Origin: Methylobacterium amylolyticum
Lineage (GTDB): Bacteria > Pseudomonadota > Alphaproteobacteria > Rhizobiales > Beijerinckiaceae
Direction: 5' to 3'
NCBI RefSeq assembly: GCF_030700245.1
Contig: NZ_JAUYZI010000002.1
Span: forward strand, 1 to 64,000
DNA: 64,000 nt
Shown: piece after piece, positions 24,907 through 33,545 of the stretch
Position numbering within the stretch: the first letter of the stretch is position 1
How the letters are laid out: the number at the start of each line of letters is the position of its first letter
Program-made: the position numbers and the translations under genes
The notes under the pieces: model-generated
Seen by the model: only the letters and a program-made list of their open reading frames with translations
Databases searched by the model: none
Told to the model about the DNA's origin: nothing

Positions 24907-25839
24907 TCAGCCGCGCCCGGCCTCGGCCAGCCTCACCAAGGTGTGAAGCAGCCGGTTGACCGGGGTCGGGATCCCGTGCGCCGCGCCCCGGCGCACGACG
25001 TAGCCGTTGAGATGGTCGATCTCGCTGCGCCGGCCGCGGCCGAGATCCTGGGCGGTGGAGGAGCGCTGGTCGGGCATGGCGGCGCCGATGCCGTACACCG
25101 TCTCCAGGATGTCGCCGGGGACGGCGACGCCGTCGGCCCGGGCCACGGCGACGCACTCGGCGACCGCGTCGGCCATCGCCTCGCGCACCCCCGCCCCGTC
25201 GAGCAGCCGGCCGTAGGAGAACTGGGTGAGCGCCGAGAGCGCGTTCCAGGCGCAGTTGACCACGAGCTTGCCCCACAGCGCCTCCATGGCGCGCTCGGAG
25301 ACGGCCGCGTCCACCCCCGCCGCCGCGAGGATCGCGGCCGCGCGCGCCCCGGGCTCCCCGGCCCCGAGGATCAGGTCGCCGCGGCCGTGGTGGCGGACAT
25401 GGGCCGGCCCGGCCATCTCCACGGCGACGTAGACCGCCACCGGGACCACCGGCCGGCCGATCACCGCCCCGAGGCGCGCGGCGTTGTCGACGCCGTTCTG
25501 GAGGCTGAGCACGGCGGCCCCCGGGGCGAGGTGCGGGGCGATGGCGCGGCCCGCCGCCTCCGTGTCGGTGGACTTCACGCAGACCAGCACGAGGTCGGCC
25601 CCGGCGACGCCCGCCGCCTCGGCGGTGGCCGTCACCGGCACCGCGGCGCGGCCTCCGCCCGTCTCCAGGACGAGACCGTCCGCGGCCGCCTCCACCAGGG
25701 CCGGCCGGCCGATCAGGGTCACGGGGTGCCCGGCCCGGGCGAGCCGGAAGCCGTAGTAGCAGCCGACCGCGCCGGCCCCCATCACGGCGACGCGGCGAGT
25801 CTCGGGCTGGGGAGTCTCGTGTCGAGAAGCGTCGGTCAT
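24907..25839 (-). CDS. 2-dehydropantoate 2-reductase family protein
   Basis: 310 residues from ATG 25839. N-terminal Rossmann motif VAVMGAGAVGCYYGFRLARAGHPVTLIGR, then LVLVCVKSTDTE and LSLQNGVDNAARL; C-terminal ALWGKLVVNCAWNALSALT and EIDHLNGYVVRRGAAHGIPTPVNRLLH with the catalytic Lys and the conserved Glu/Asn region of ApbA/PanE. It uses NADPH to reduce ketopantoate or a related 2-keto acid. It starts inside the stop of the upstream FAD/Fe-S dehydrogenase (ATGA overlap), suggesting a shared hydroxy-acid/keto-acid role instead of pantothenate synthesis. Confidence 0.88.
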   Translation of the reverse strand: MTDASRHETPQPETRRVAVMGAGAVGCYYGFRLARAGHPVTLIGRPALVEAAADGLVLETGGGRAAVPVTATAEAAGVAGADLVLVCVKSTDTEAAGRAIAPHLAPGAAVLSLQNGVDNAARLGAVIGRPVVPVAVYVAVEMAGPAHVRHHGRGDLILGAGEPGARAAAILAAAGVDAAVSERAMEALWGKLVVNCAWNALSALTQFSYGRLLDGAGVREAMADAVAECVAVARADGVAVPGDILETVYGIGAAMPDQRSSTAQDLGRGRRSEIDHLNGYVVRRGAAHGIPTPVNRLLHTLVRLAEAGRG

Positions 25840-28800
25840 GGCTGTGCGGCGGCCGCCTGTGCGGGGTGGAACGGGGCGGCGCCCGCGGCGCGGACATGCG
25901 CCAGCAGGGCCTGGACGGGGTGGCGCAGGCGCACGCCGTCGACGAGCTTGACCTGGCTGCGGCAGGAATAGCCGTCGGCCAGCAGCGCCCCGTCGCCCGC
26001 CCCCGCCACGTGCCGCGCCCAGCTCTGGCCATAGATGACCTCGGACGTGGCGCGGTGCGCCGCCTCGTGGCCGTAGGTGCCGGCCATGCCGCAGCAGCCC
26101 GAGGCCGGCACGTCGAGCCGCAGCCCGAGATGGGCGAACAGCGCCTGCCAGTCCTTGACCGCCCCCGGCGCGTTGGTGCGCTCGGTGCAGTGGGGCAGGA
26201 GCCGGAAGCGACGGCCGCCCTGCCGCGGCGCGATCGCGTCGAGGTTTCCCGAGAGCCATTCCTGCACGAGCTGCACCCGCGGCACCGCCGCCGCCGTCAG
26301 CGCGCCCGCGTAGTCCGAGCGGTAGGTCAGCGTCATCGACGGGTCGAGGCCGACGAGCGGCACGCCGGTGTCGGCGAGCGCCCGCAGGCCCGCGGCGTTC
26401 GCCCCCGCGACACGATTGAACCGGGCGAGGAAGCCGTGGACGTGCAGCGGCTTGCCGTTCGGCCGGTAGGGGGCGAGCCAGGGCCGGAAGCCGAGCTCCA
26501 CCAGCAGCGCGCACAGGTCGGCGACCAGCTCGGCCTCGAAATGCGTGGTGAAGGCGTCCTGCACCACCACCACGGATCTCTTTCGGGCCGCCGGGTCGAG
26601 GGCGCGCAACGCCTCCGGCGTGGCCGCGGCGACGCCGAGCCGGCGGAGGGCCCCCGCGAGATCGAAGGTCGAGAGCGCCGGGATCTCGACCAGCCCGAGC
26701 CGGGCGAGCAGCGCCCGCGCGGCGGGGTTGGCGAGCAGCGCGTTGCCGAGGCGCGGGGCGCGGGCGGCGAGCGGCAGCAGCGGCTCCAGCGCGGCGACCG
26801 CGTGATCCTTCCAGGGGCGCGGATAGCGCTGGTGGTAGAGCGCCAGGAACTTGGCGCGGAAGCTCGGCACGTCGACCTTGATCGGGCAGGAGCCCGTGCA
26901 GGACTTGCAGGCGAGGCAGCCGTCCATCGCCTCCTTGACTGCGTGGGAGAAGTCTTGGACCCCGTGGGAGACATCCTGCCGGTCGCGCGGGGCCGGCCGC
27001 AGGCTCAGGGCCACGTCGCGCAGCCAGCTCGCCCGCTGCCGCCTCAGGTCCGCGGCCGGGTCGACGCCGCTGGCCGCGGCGAGCCGCAGCCACTCGCGCA
27101 GCAGCGAGGCGCGGCCCTTCGGCGAGTGCCGCCGCTCCCGGGTCGCCTTCCAGGACGGGCACATCGCCTCGTCCGGGTCGTAGGTGTAGCAGGCGCCGTT
27201 GCCGTTGCAGTGCAGCGCCTCGTCGAAGGCCGCGCGGGTCGATGCCGGGATGGCGCGGTCCGCCTGCCCCTTGGTCGGCACGCCGTCGACCGACATGAGC
27301 CGGCCGTCCTCGGGCGCAGCGATCTTGCCCGGATTGAGCCGGTCGCTCGGGTCGAAGGCGGCCTTGATCGCCTGGAGCGCGGGGTAGAGCGGCCCGAACA
27401 CCGCCGGCACGAATTCCGAGCGCACGCCCTTGCCGTGCTCGCCCCAGAGCAGGCCGCCGTACTTCTGCGTCAGCGCCACCACCTCCTCGGTGACCGCGCG
27501 GACCGTCGCCTCGGCGCCCGGGGCCTTCATGTCGAGGGCGGGCCGCACGTGCAGCACGCCGGCATCGACGTGGCCGAACATGCCGTAGACGAGGCCCCGC
27601 CGGTCGAGCGCCGCGCGGAACTCGGCGATGTAGTCGGCGAGGTGCTCCGGCGGGACGGCGGTGTCCTCGACGAAGGCGATCGGCCGGGCGTCGCCCTTCA
27701 TGTTGCCGAGCAGCCCCACCGCCTTCTTGCGCATGCCCCAGATGCGGGTGACCGCGTCGACCGCCTCCGGGGGCGCGAGCCGCACGCCGTCGCCCTCTGC
27801 CTCGTCGCCGTCCTCGGCGAGCCGCTGGCTTCCCTGCGCGCCCGCGCCGAACGCGCGGGCGGCCTCGCCGCCCGGCGTCATTGGATCGGCCGCCGCCTCG
27901 CGGGCGACGGTGTAGCCGCGCCGGCCGCCGCTGCGGCCCTCGCGGTCGAGCAGGCTGGTCACCGCTGCGAGCCGGGCTTCGAGGTTGGCGGGCGTCTCGG
28001 CCAGCACCTCGACGAGGTTGACGCCCGCGGCCGGCCCTTCCGCGTCGTCGGGGAAGTAGGCGCTGACCTCGTGCCAGACGCCGTCGCCGCGGGCGAGCTC
28101 CAGGACGCGCGAGTCGACGGTCTCGATCGAGGCGGGCTCGACCGCCACCAGCGCCCGGGCGTCGCGGAGCGCCGCGTCGAAGCTGTCGTAGCGGATGTTG
28201 ACCAGCGCGGCGTGGGCCGGGATCGGCAGGACGTTGAGCCTCGCCTCGGCGATCAGCGCCAGCGTGCCCTCCGAGCCGCAGACCACGCTCTTCAGGTCGA
28301 ACCGGCCGGAGGCATCGCGCAGGTGGGCCAAGTCGTAGCCGGTGAGACACCGGTTGAGCTTGGGGAAGCGCTCGGCGATCAGCGCCGCGTTCTCGGTGAC
28401 GACCGCGTCCACCGCCCGGTGGATCGCGCCCACCCGGTCCGGCCGCGCCTTGGCCGCGGCCAGTTCCGCCTCATCGAGGGGCGCCATCTCCCAGACCGTG
28501 CCGTCCGCGAGCACGCAGGTCAGCGCCAGCACGTGGTCGCGGGTCTTGCCGTACAGGCACGAGCCCTGGCCACAGGCGTCGGTGGAGATCATGCCCCCGA
28601 TCGTCGCCCGATTCGAGGTCGACAGCTCGGGGGCGAAGAACAGGCCGTGCTTGGCCAGTTCGCGGTTGAGCTGGTCCTTGACCACGCCGGGCTCGACGCG
28701 GGCGGTCCGGTTTGCGACGTCGATCTCCAGCACGCGGTTCATGTGCCGCGAGCAATCGACCACGAGACCGCGGCCGAGCGACTGGCCGTTGGTGCCGGTG

Positions 28801-29060
28801 CCGCCGCCGCGGGGGCGCAGGGTGACTTCGGCGAAGCGCGGGTCGTCGAGCAGGCGGGCGATCCGCACGAGGTCGTCGCGGGTCTTCGGGAAGGCCACCG
28901 CCTCGGGCTCGACCTGGTAGATCGAGTTGTCGGTCGAGAACACCGTCCGGTCGGCGGGGGTCAGCGACAGGTCGCCCGCGAAACCGCGCGCGGTCAGTTC
29001 CGCGCAGAAGGCGGCGTAGAGCGGCACGGCCTCGGAGGTGCGGGTCAGGACCGGGATCAT
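25836..29060 (-). CDS. FAD-binding and Fe-S-binding dehydrogenase (YdiJ/D-2-hydroxyacid type)
   Basis: 1074 residues. Order: FAD_binding_4 domain (about 40-290: LRPRGGGTGTNGQSLGRGLVVD, STSNRATIGGMISTDACGQGS), FAD-oxidase C-terminal domain (to about 600), a Cys-containing 4Fe-4S module with DGCLACKSCTGSCPIKVDVPSF (about 710), and C-terminal CCG-type domains (LLPHCTERTNA, SGCCGMAGTYGHE). This matches YdiJ, described as a D-2-hydroxyglutarate or D-lactate-type dehydrogenase. An imperfect internal duplication QDVSHGV-QDFSHAV precedes the Fe-S motif, and an odd insert (FGAGAQGSQRLAEDGDEAEGD) lies near residue 400. It heads a two-gene operon with the PanE-like gene. Confidence 0.9.
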   Translation of the reverse strand: MIPVLTRTSEAVPLYAAFCAELTARGFAGDLSLTPADRTVFSTDNSIYQVEPEAVAFPKTRDDLVRIARLLDDPRFAEVTLRPRGGGTGTNGQSLGRGLVVDCSRHMNRVLEIDVANRTARVEPGVVKDQLNRELAKHGLFFAPELSTSNRATIGGMISTDACGQGSCLYGKTRDHVLALTCVLADGTVWEMAPLDEAELAAAKARPDRVGAIHRAVDAVVTENAALIAERFPKLNRCLTGYDLAHLRDASGRFDLKSVVCGSEGTLALIAEARLNVLPIPAHAALVNIRYDSFDAALRDARALVAVEPASIETVDSRVLELARGDGVWHEVSAYFPDDAEGPAAGVNLVEVLAETPANLEARLAAVTSLLDREGRSGGRRGYTVAREAAADPMTPGGEAARAFGAGAQGSQRLAEDGDEAEGDGVRLAPPEAVDAVTRIWGMRKKAVGLLGNMKGDARPIAFVEDTAVPPEHLADYIAEFRAALDRRGLVYGMFGHVDAGVLHVRPALDMKAPGAEATVRAVTEEVVALTQKYGGLLWGEHGKGVRSEFVPAVFGPLYPALQAIKAAFDPSDRLNPGKIAAPEDGRLMSVDGVPTKGQADRAIPASTRAAFDEALHCNGNGACYTYDPDEAMCPSWKATRERRHSPKGRASLLREWLRLAAASGVDPAADLRRQRASWLRDVALSLRPAPRDRQDVSHGVQDFSHAVKEAMDGCLACKSCTGSCPIKVDVPSFRAKFLALYHQRYPRPWKDHAVAALEPLLPLAARAPRLGNALLANPAARALLARLGLVEIPALSTFDLAGALRRLGVAAATPEALRALDPAARKRSVVVVQDAFTTHFEAELVADLCALLVELGFRPWLAPYRPNGKPLHVHGFLARFNRVAGANAAGLRALADTGVPLVGLDPSMTLTYRSDYAGALTAAAVPRVQLVQEWLSGNLDAIAPRQGGRRFRLLPHCTERTNAPGAVKDWQALFAHLGLRLDVPASGCCGMAGTYGHEAAHRATSEVIYGQSWARHVAGAGDGALLADGYSCRSQVKLVDGVRLRHPVQALLAHVRAAGAAPFHPAQAAAAQP

Positions 29061-29167
29061 CCCGGCGTTCTACACCCGGCGCCGCACTGGGGACCACCGG
29101 CCGCGCCGCCGCGCCCGGCACGGGCCTTGCCAAGTCCGCCCGTATGCAACGGAACCCACGGACGGCG

Positions 29168-29506
29168 ATGAACGCGAGCGTCGAGCGGGTCAGGGACGCC
29201 CTGGCCGAACTGATCAAGGCGGCCCTGCTGTCCGACGACCGCGCGAGCCTCGCCTGCCGCGACGCCGGCCGGGAAAAGCTGGCCGACCTGTCGGGGGATC
29301 CGCCGGCGCCGGACTCGGTCCGGGTCGACGGCGCCTGGACCCTGGCGATCCGGGAGGCCGAGACCCCGGAGCTGGCCGCTGAAGCGGGGCAGGTCAACCT
29401 CACCCTGCCCCGCGCCTGCCCGTTCACGCTTGCCGAACTCCTGGCGCCCGGCCTCGACGTGGACCGCGCGGTGGAGCGCATCCGCAAGTCGGCCTCGACG
29501 GGCTGA
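29168..29506 (+). CDS. Hypothetical protein
   Basis: 112 residues from ATG 29168, which has GGACGG just upstream; ATG 29144 in frame adds eight residues. Helical N-terminus (ASVERVRDALAELIKAALLSDDRASLACRD), then a beta-like middle (SVRVDGAWTLAIREAE, GQVNLTLPRACPFTLAELLAPGLD). No signal peptide or motif recognised. Divergent from the FAD/Fe-S dehydrogenase (107 bp between starts) and 40-170 bp ahead of rnr. Confidence 0.65.
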   Translation: MNASVERVRDALAELIKAALLSDDRASLACRDAGREKLADLSGDPPAPDSVRVDGAWTLAIREAETPELAAEAGQVNLTLPRACPFTLAELLAPGLDVDRAVERIRKSASTG

Positions 29507-29680
29507 CCGCGCCGCGCGGCCCGCGGGGCGATCGGGATCGTCCAGGGGGTGATGGGCAGAGGGGGGAAACGCCTGTTGAGCGGCGCGGTTACGGCGTTGC
29601 CGCGGGCGGGAGCCGCCCCCATCTTGCACGGATACGGGTCCGCATCCGCGGCCCGACGGACGAATACGGCACGCTCTCTT

Positions 29681-31996
29681 TTGGCCCGACGCATCAGCGC
29701 CAAGCCGGCGCCCGCCCTCCCCCCGCCCCTTCCCACCCGCGAGCAGGTTCTCGCCTTCGTCTCGGAGGCGAAGGAGCGGGTCGGCAAGCGCGAGATCGCC
29801 AAGGCGTTCGGCATCAAGGGCGCCGCCAAGATCGAGCTGAAGCAGTTGCTCAAGGCGATCGAGGAGGAGGGCGCGCTGGAGCGCGGCCGCGGCGGGCTCG
29901 CGTCCTCCGGCCGGCTGCCGCCGGTGGTGCTCGCCGACATCCGCTCCCGCGACCGCCACGGCGACTTTTTGGCTTTTCCCGTCGAGTGGAACGGTGAGGG
30001 CAAGCCACCGGCGATCGTGCTGCAGCCGCCGCGGGGCTCGCGCAAGGCCGCCCGCCCGGCGCCGGGCATCGGCGACCGGGCGCTGGTTCGGGTCGAGCGC
30101 GATGGCGAGGGCTATACCGGCTGCGTCATCAAGGTGATCGGCAAGAACCGGGCGGAGATCATCGGCGTCTACCGGGCCGGCGCGCAGGGCGGCCGGATCG
30201 TGCCGGTGGAGAAGCGCGCGCAGGGCCGCGAGATCCTGATCCCGCCGGGCGAGGAGGGGGAGGCCCGCGACGGCGACCTCGTCAGCGTCAGCCTGGAGCG
30301 CGAGACCCGCTTCGGCCTGCCCCGCGGCCGGGTGCGCGAGCGCCTGGGGAGCCTGGGCTCCGAGAAGGCGGTGAGCCTGATCGCGCTGCACCTCCACAAC
30401 ATCCCGCACGTCTTCTCCGAGGCGACGCTCGCCGAGGCCGACGCGGTCGAGCCCGCGACGCTGAAGGGCCGCGAGGACTGGCGGGACCGCCCGCTCCTCA
30501 CCATCGACCCGCCGGACGCCAAGGACCACGACGACGCGGTGATGGCCGAGGCCGATCCCGACCCGAAGAACCCGGGAGGCTTCGTCGTCACCGTCGCCAT
30601 CGCCGATGTGTCGGCCTATGTCCGCCCCGGCTCCAATCTCGACCGCGAGGCGCTGGAGCGCGGCAACTCGGTCTACTTCCCCGACCGGGTGGTGCCGATG
30701 CTGCCCGAGCGCATCTCCAACGACCTGTGCTCCCTGCGCGAGGGCGAGGACCGCCCGGCCATCGCCGTGCGCATGACGGTCGCCGCCGACGGGGTGAAGC
30801 GCGGCCACAGCGTCCACCGGGTGATGATGCGCTCCCGCGCCAAGCTGTCCTACAGCCAAGCACAGGCCGCGATCGACGGCCGGCCGGACGACGCGACCGG
30901 CCCGCTCCTCGAGCCGGCGCTCCGCCCGCTCTGGGCGGCCTACGCCGCCCTGAAGACCGCCCGCGACCGGCGCGGGCCGCTCGCCCTCGACCTGCCCGAG
31001 CGCAAGGTGCTGCTGACGCCCGACGGTCAGGTCGACCGGGTGATCGTGCCGGAGCGCCTCGACGCGCACCGGCTGATCGAGGAGTTCATGATCCAGGCCA
31101 ACGTCGCCGCGGCCGAGACCCTGGAGGCGGCGCGCCACGTGCTGATCTACCGCGTCCACGACGAGCCGGCGCTGGAGAAGATGCGGGTTCTCGGCGAGGT
31201 GCTGGCCTCGGTGGGCGTCAAGCTGCCGAAGGAGGGGGCGCTTCGCCCCGACCTGTTCAACCGCATCCTGCGCGCGGTGGAGGGCACCGAGCACGCGACC
31301 TTCATCAACGAGGTGGTGCTGCGCTCGCAGGCCCAGGCCGTCTACGCGGCGGAGAACCTCGGGCATTTCGGGCTGAACCTGCGCCGCTACGCCCACTTCA
31401 CCTCGCCGATCCGCCGCTACGCCGACCTGATCGTCCACCGGGCGCTGGTGACCGCCTGCCGGCTCGGGCCGGGCGGCCTGCCCGACACCTCGGTGGGGGA
31501 GCTCGCGCAGATCGGCGAGACCATCTCGGCGGCCGAGCGCCGGGCGATGGCGGCCGAGCGCGAGACGATCGACAGGCTGATCGCCGCCCACCTCGCCGAC
31601 CGGATCGGGGCGACCTTCGCGGGCCAGATCGCCGGGGTGACCCGCGCCGGCCTGTTCATCAAGCTCGCCGAGACCGGCGCCGACGGCTTCGTGCCGGTCT
31701 CGCAGCTCGGCGCCGACTATTTCCGCCACGAGGAGGGCCGCCACGCCCTGGTCGGCGAGCGCACCGGCGAGACCTTCCGCCTCGGCGACCCGGTGGAGGT
31801 GCGCCTCGTCGAGGCGGCGCCGGTCGCCGGCGCGCTGCGCTTCGAGCTCCTGAGCGAGGGGCGCACCCGGGCCGGGGCGCGGCCCGGCAAGGCGCCCGGC
31901 AAGAAGCCCGGCGGGCAACCGTTCAAGGCCGCGGCACCGGGCCGCCCCCCCGGCATCCGCAACACCGGCACGCGCCACCGCGGCTCCCGCCGCTGA
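29681..31996 (+). CDS. rnr: Ribonuclease R
   Basis: 771 residues from TTG 29681, chosen because the family domain begins 20 residues later (LPTREQVLAFV); GTG 29549 or ATG 29552 would give 814-815 residues with a non-conserved extension. Order: winged-helix domain (REIAKAFGIKGAAKIELKQLLK), cold-shock/OB region, RNB catalytic domain with TIDPPDAKDHDDAV carrying the magnesium-binding Asp residues and later HFTSPIRRYADLIVHRAL, S1 RNA-binding domain (about 630-710), and a basic Pro/Gly/Arg tail. It degrades structured RNA 3'->5' and acts in tRNA, rRNA and mRNA turnover. Confidence 0.93.
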   Translation: MARRISAKPAPALPPPLPTREQVLAFVSEAKERVGKREIAKAFGIKGAAKIELKQLLKAIEEEGALERGRGGLASSGRLPPVVLADIRSRDRHGDFLAFPVEWNGEGKPPAIVLQPPRGSRKAARPAPGIGDRALVRVERDGEGYTGCVIKVIGKNRAEIIGVYRAGAQGGRIVPVEKRAQGREILIPPGEEGEARDGDLVSVSLERETRFGLPRGRVRERLGSLGSEKAVSLIALHLHNIPHVFSEATLAEADAVEPATLKGREDWRDRPLLTIDPPDAKDHDDAVMAEADPDPKNPGGFVVTVAIADVSAYVRPGSNLDREALERGNSVYFPDRVVPMLPERISNDLCSLREGEDRPAIAVRMTVAADGVKRGHSVHRVMMRSRAKLSYSQAQAAIDGRPDDATGPLLEPALRPLWAAYAALKTARDRRGPLALDLPERKVLLTPDGQVDRVIVPERLDAHRLIEEFMIQANVAAAETLEAARHVLIYRVHDEPALEKMRVLGEVLASVGVKLPKEGALRPDLFNRILRAVEGTEHATFINEVVLRSQAQAVYAAENLGHFGLNLRRYAHFTSPIRRYADLIVHRALVTACRLGPGGLPDTSVGELAQIGETISAAERRAMAAERETIDRLIAAHLADRIGATFAGQIAGVTRAGLFIKLAETGADGFVPVSQLGADYFRHEEGRHALVGERTGETFRLGDPVEVRLVEAAPVAGALRFELLSEGRTRAGARPGKAPGKKPGGQPFKAAAPGRPPGIRNTGTRHRGSRR

Positions 31997-32019
31997 CGCG
32001 GGTGGTGTAGGGAGGGGGC

Positions 32020-32487
32020 ATGACAGGCGAGCCTCCCGTCCGCACCGGCCTGATCCGCGCGATGGCCCGCGGCTTCCTCGGCCGCTGCCCGCATTGCGGC
32101 GAGGGCAAGGTGTTCGGCCGCTTCCTCAAAGTGCGGCCGACCTGCGAGGCCTGCGGCCTGGAGCTGCACCACCACCGGGCCGACGACCTGCCGCCCTACG
32201 TGGTGATCTTCGTGGTCGCCCACGTCGTCGGCTACCTGATCCTGGAGACGGAGAGCGCCTACGAGGTGCCGCTCTGGGTCGAGATCGGCGTGTGGCCGCT
32301 CTTCACCCTCGTCCTGGCGCTCGCCCTGCTGCAACCGGTCAAGGGCGCCGTCGTCGGGCTGCAATACGCCCTTGGCATGCACGGCTTCGCCGCGCTACCG
32401 CGGGGCCGCCCCGCGCCGGGGCCGGAGGACACCCGCCGTGAATCGCCCCTCGCCCCAGCCGGAGTCGAGCGCCTCGACCGAGCCTGA
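32020..32487 (+). CDS. DUF983 family membrane protein
   Basis: 155 residues. A zinc-ribbon-like pair GRCPHCGEGKVF and PTCEACGLEL is followed by two hydrophobic membrane segments (VVIFVVAHVVGYLIL and LFTLVLALALLQPV). This is the DUF983 layout, common downstream of rnr in alphaproteobacteria; function unknown. The last 17 codons overlap the start of the Nudix gene in another frame, and the C-terminal tail is Pro/Arg-rich and poorly conserved by appearance. Confidence 0.87.
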   Translation: MTGEPPVRTGLIRAMARGFLGRCPHCGEGKVFGRFLKVRPTCEACGLELHHHRADDLPPYVVIFVVAHVVGYLILETESAYEVPLWVEIGVWPLFTLVLALALLQPVKGAVVGLQYALGMHGFAALPRGRPAPGPEDTRRESPLAPAGVERLDRA

Positions 32488-33250
32488 GCGCAGGGCCCCG
32501 GACGCCGCGCCCGCCGCGGATACGCCCGTCCAAGATTTGCCCTTCAAGGCGAGCCCGGCGAAGGCGGCGCGGCTGCGCCCGCGCGACGCCGCGACGATGA
32601 TCGTGCTCGACCGGCGCGGCCGCGGCGGCCCGAAGGTGCTGATGGGCCGGCGCAACGCGCGGCTCGCCTTCATGCCGGGCCAGTTCGTCTTCCCCGGTGG
32701 CCGGATCGAGCTCGGCGACCGCACCATGCCGGTCGCTGGCGCGCTGCCCGACTACGCCGAGGCCGCGCTCGCCCGGCAGGTCTCCCGCCCGCCGCACCAT
32801 CTCGGCCGCGCCCTCGCGCTCGCCGCGATCCGCGAGACCTACGAGGAGACCGGCCTGCTGCTCGGCACCACGGAACACGGCGGCCCCGAGACGGTGCCCG
32901 CCGGCTGGGAGGCGTTTGCCGCGCACGGCGTCCTGCCGGACCTGGAGGCCCTGCACGTCGTGGCCCGCGCGATCACGCCGCCCAAGCGCGTGCGCCGCTT
33001 CGACACCCGCTTCTTCGCGGTCGACCGGACCATGGTCGCCGCCGAGGAGCCGGGCCGGGTCAGCGCCGACACCGAGTTCACCGAACTCGCCTGGGTCCGC
33101 CTCGACGCGGCGCGCAAGCTCGACCTGCCCTACATCACCCGCGCGATCCTCGACGAGCTGGAGGCGCAGATCGCCGTCGACTTCGCGCCCCACCGTCCGA
33201 TCCCGTTCCACTACGAGCGCTACGGCCGCCGCGAACGCGTTTTTTTATGA
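32438..33250 (+). CDS. Nudix hydrolase with split Nudix box
   Basis: 270 residues from GTG 32438, chosen for GGAGG at 32424-32428 and spacing of 9; it overlaps the DUF983 gene by 50 bp. The Nudix motif is interrupted: FMPGQFVFPGGRIELGD comes first, then an insert of about 40 residues, then RETYEETGLLLG with the catalytic REx2EE. This spacing is typical of the NUDT19/long Nudix branch active on CoA or nucleotide diphosphates. The N-terminal ~35 residues are disordered. The gene ends in GTTTTTTTATGA; a short CGCG-AA-CGCG stem before the T-run could terminate transcription at the stop. Confidence 0.85.
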   Translation: MNRPSPQPESSASTEPERRAPDAAPAADTPVQDLPFKASPAKAARLRPRDAATMIVLDRRGRGGPKVLMGRRNARLAFMPGQFVFPGGRIELGDRTMPVAGALPDYAEAALARQVSRPPHHLGRALALAAIRETYEETGLLLGTTEHGGPETVPAGWEAFAAHGVLPDLEALHVVARAITPPKRVRRFDTRFFAVDRTMVAAEEPGRVSADTEFTELAWVRLDAARKLDLPYITRAILDELEAQIAVDFAPHRPIPFHYERYGRRERVFL

Positions 33251-33289
33251 GTTTTCTCAGGAGTTTACCGGAACACGACGCCGGACGGG

Positions 33290-33504
33290 CACGGGACACG
33301 ACAGGTCTGCACCGGGTGTCGCGGCTCCCGCCCATCCCCCTCATCCTGAGGTGGCCGCGCCAGCGGCCCTCGAAGGAGGGCTCCAGGGATCGCGGCGACA
33401 TCTGGAGCCCTCCTTCGAGGGCGACGCTGCGCGACGCCGCCTCAGGATGAGGGCGCGGACGGGAGGTCCGGCCCGGCGACCAAACCGCTCTGTCGTGGAC
33501 CGTG
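33290..33504. mobile_element. CACGGT palindromic element, copy 2 (215 bp, divergent)
   Basis: Ends CACGGGACACGAC (33290-33302) and GTCGTGGACCGTG (33492-33504). The core has CCTCATCCTGAGGTGG and CCTCAGGATGAGG arms as in copy 1, but the flanks between core and ends differ. It fills the gap between the Nudix and MFS genes and may carry start signals for the latter. Confidence 0.8.
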
Positions 33505-33545
33505 ACGGACGGGGTCGAGACGACACGTCGGCCGGGCGGGAACGG

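Noticed and set aside
24907..28350. 1147-codon frame on the minus strand ending in the PanE-like gene
   Set aside because: Only its last 310 codons (from 25839) are real. The remainder is a shadow of the FAD/Fe-S dehydrogenase in another frame.
25866..29171. 1101-codon frame on the plus strand opposite the FAD/Fe-S dehydrogenase
   Set aside because: Antisense shadow typical of GC-rich DNA: Arg/Gly/Val/His-rich with no recognisable motif.
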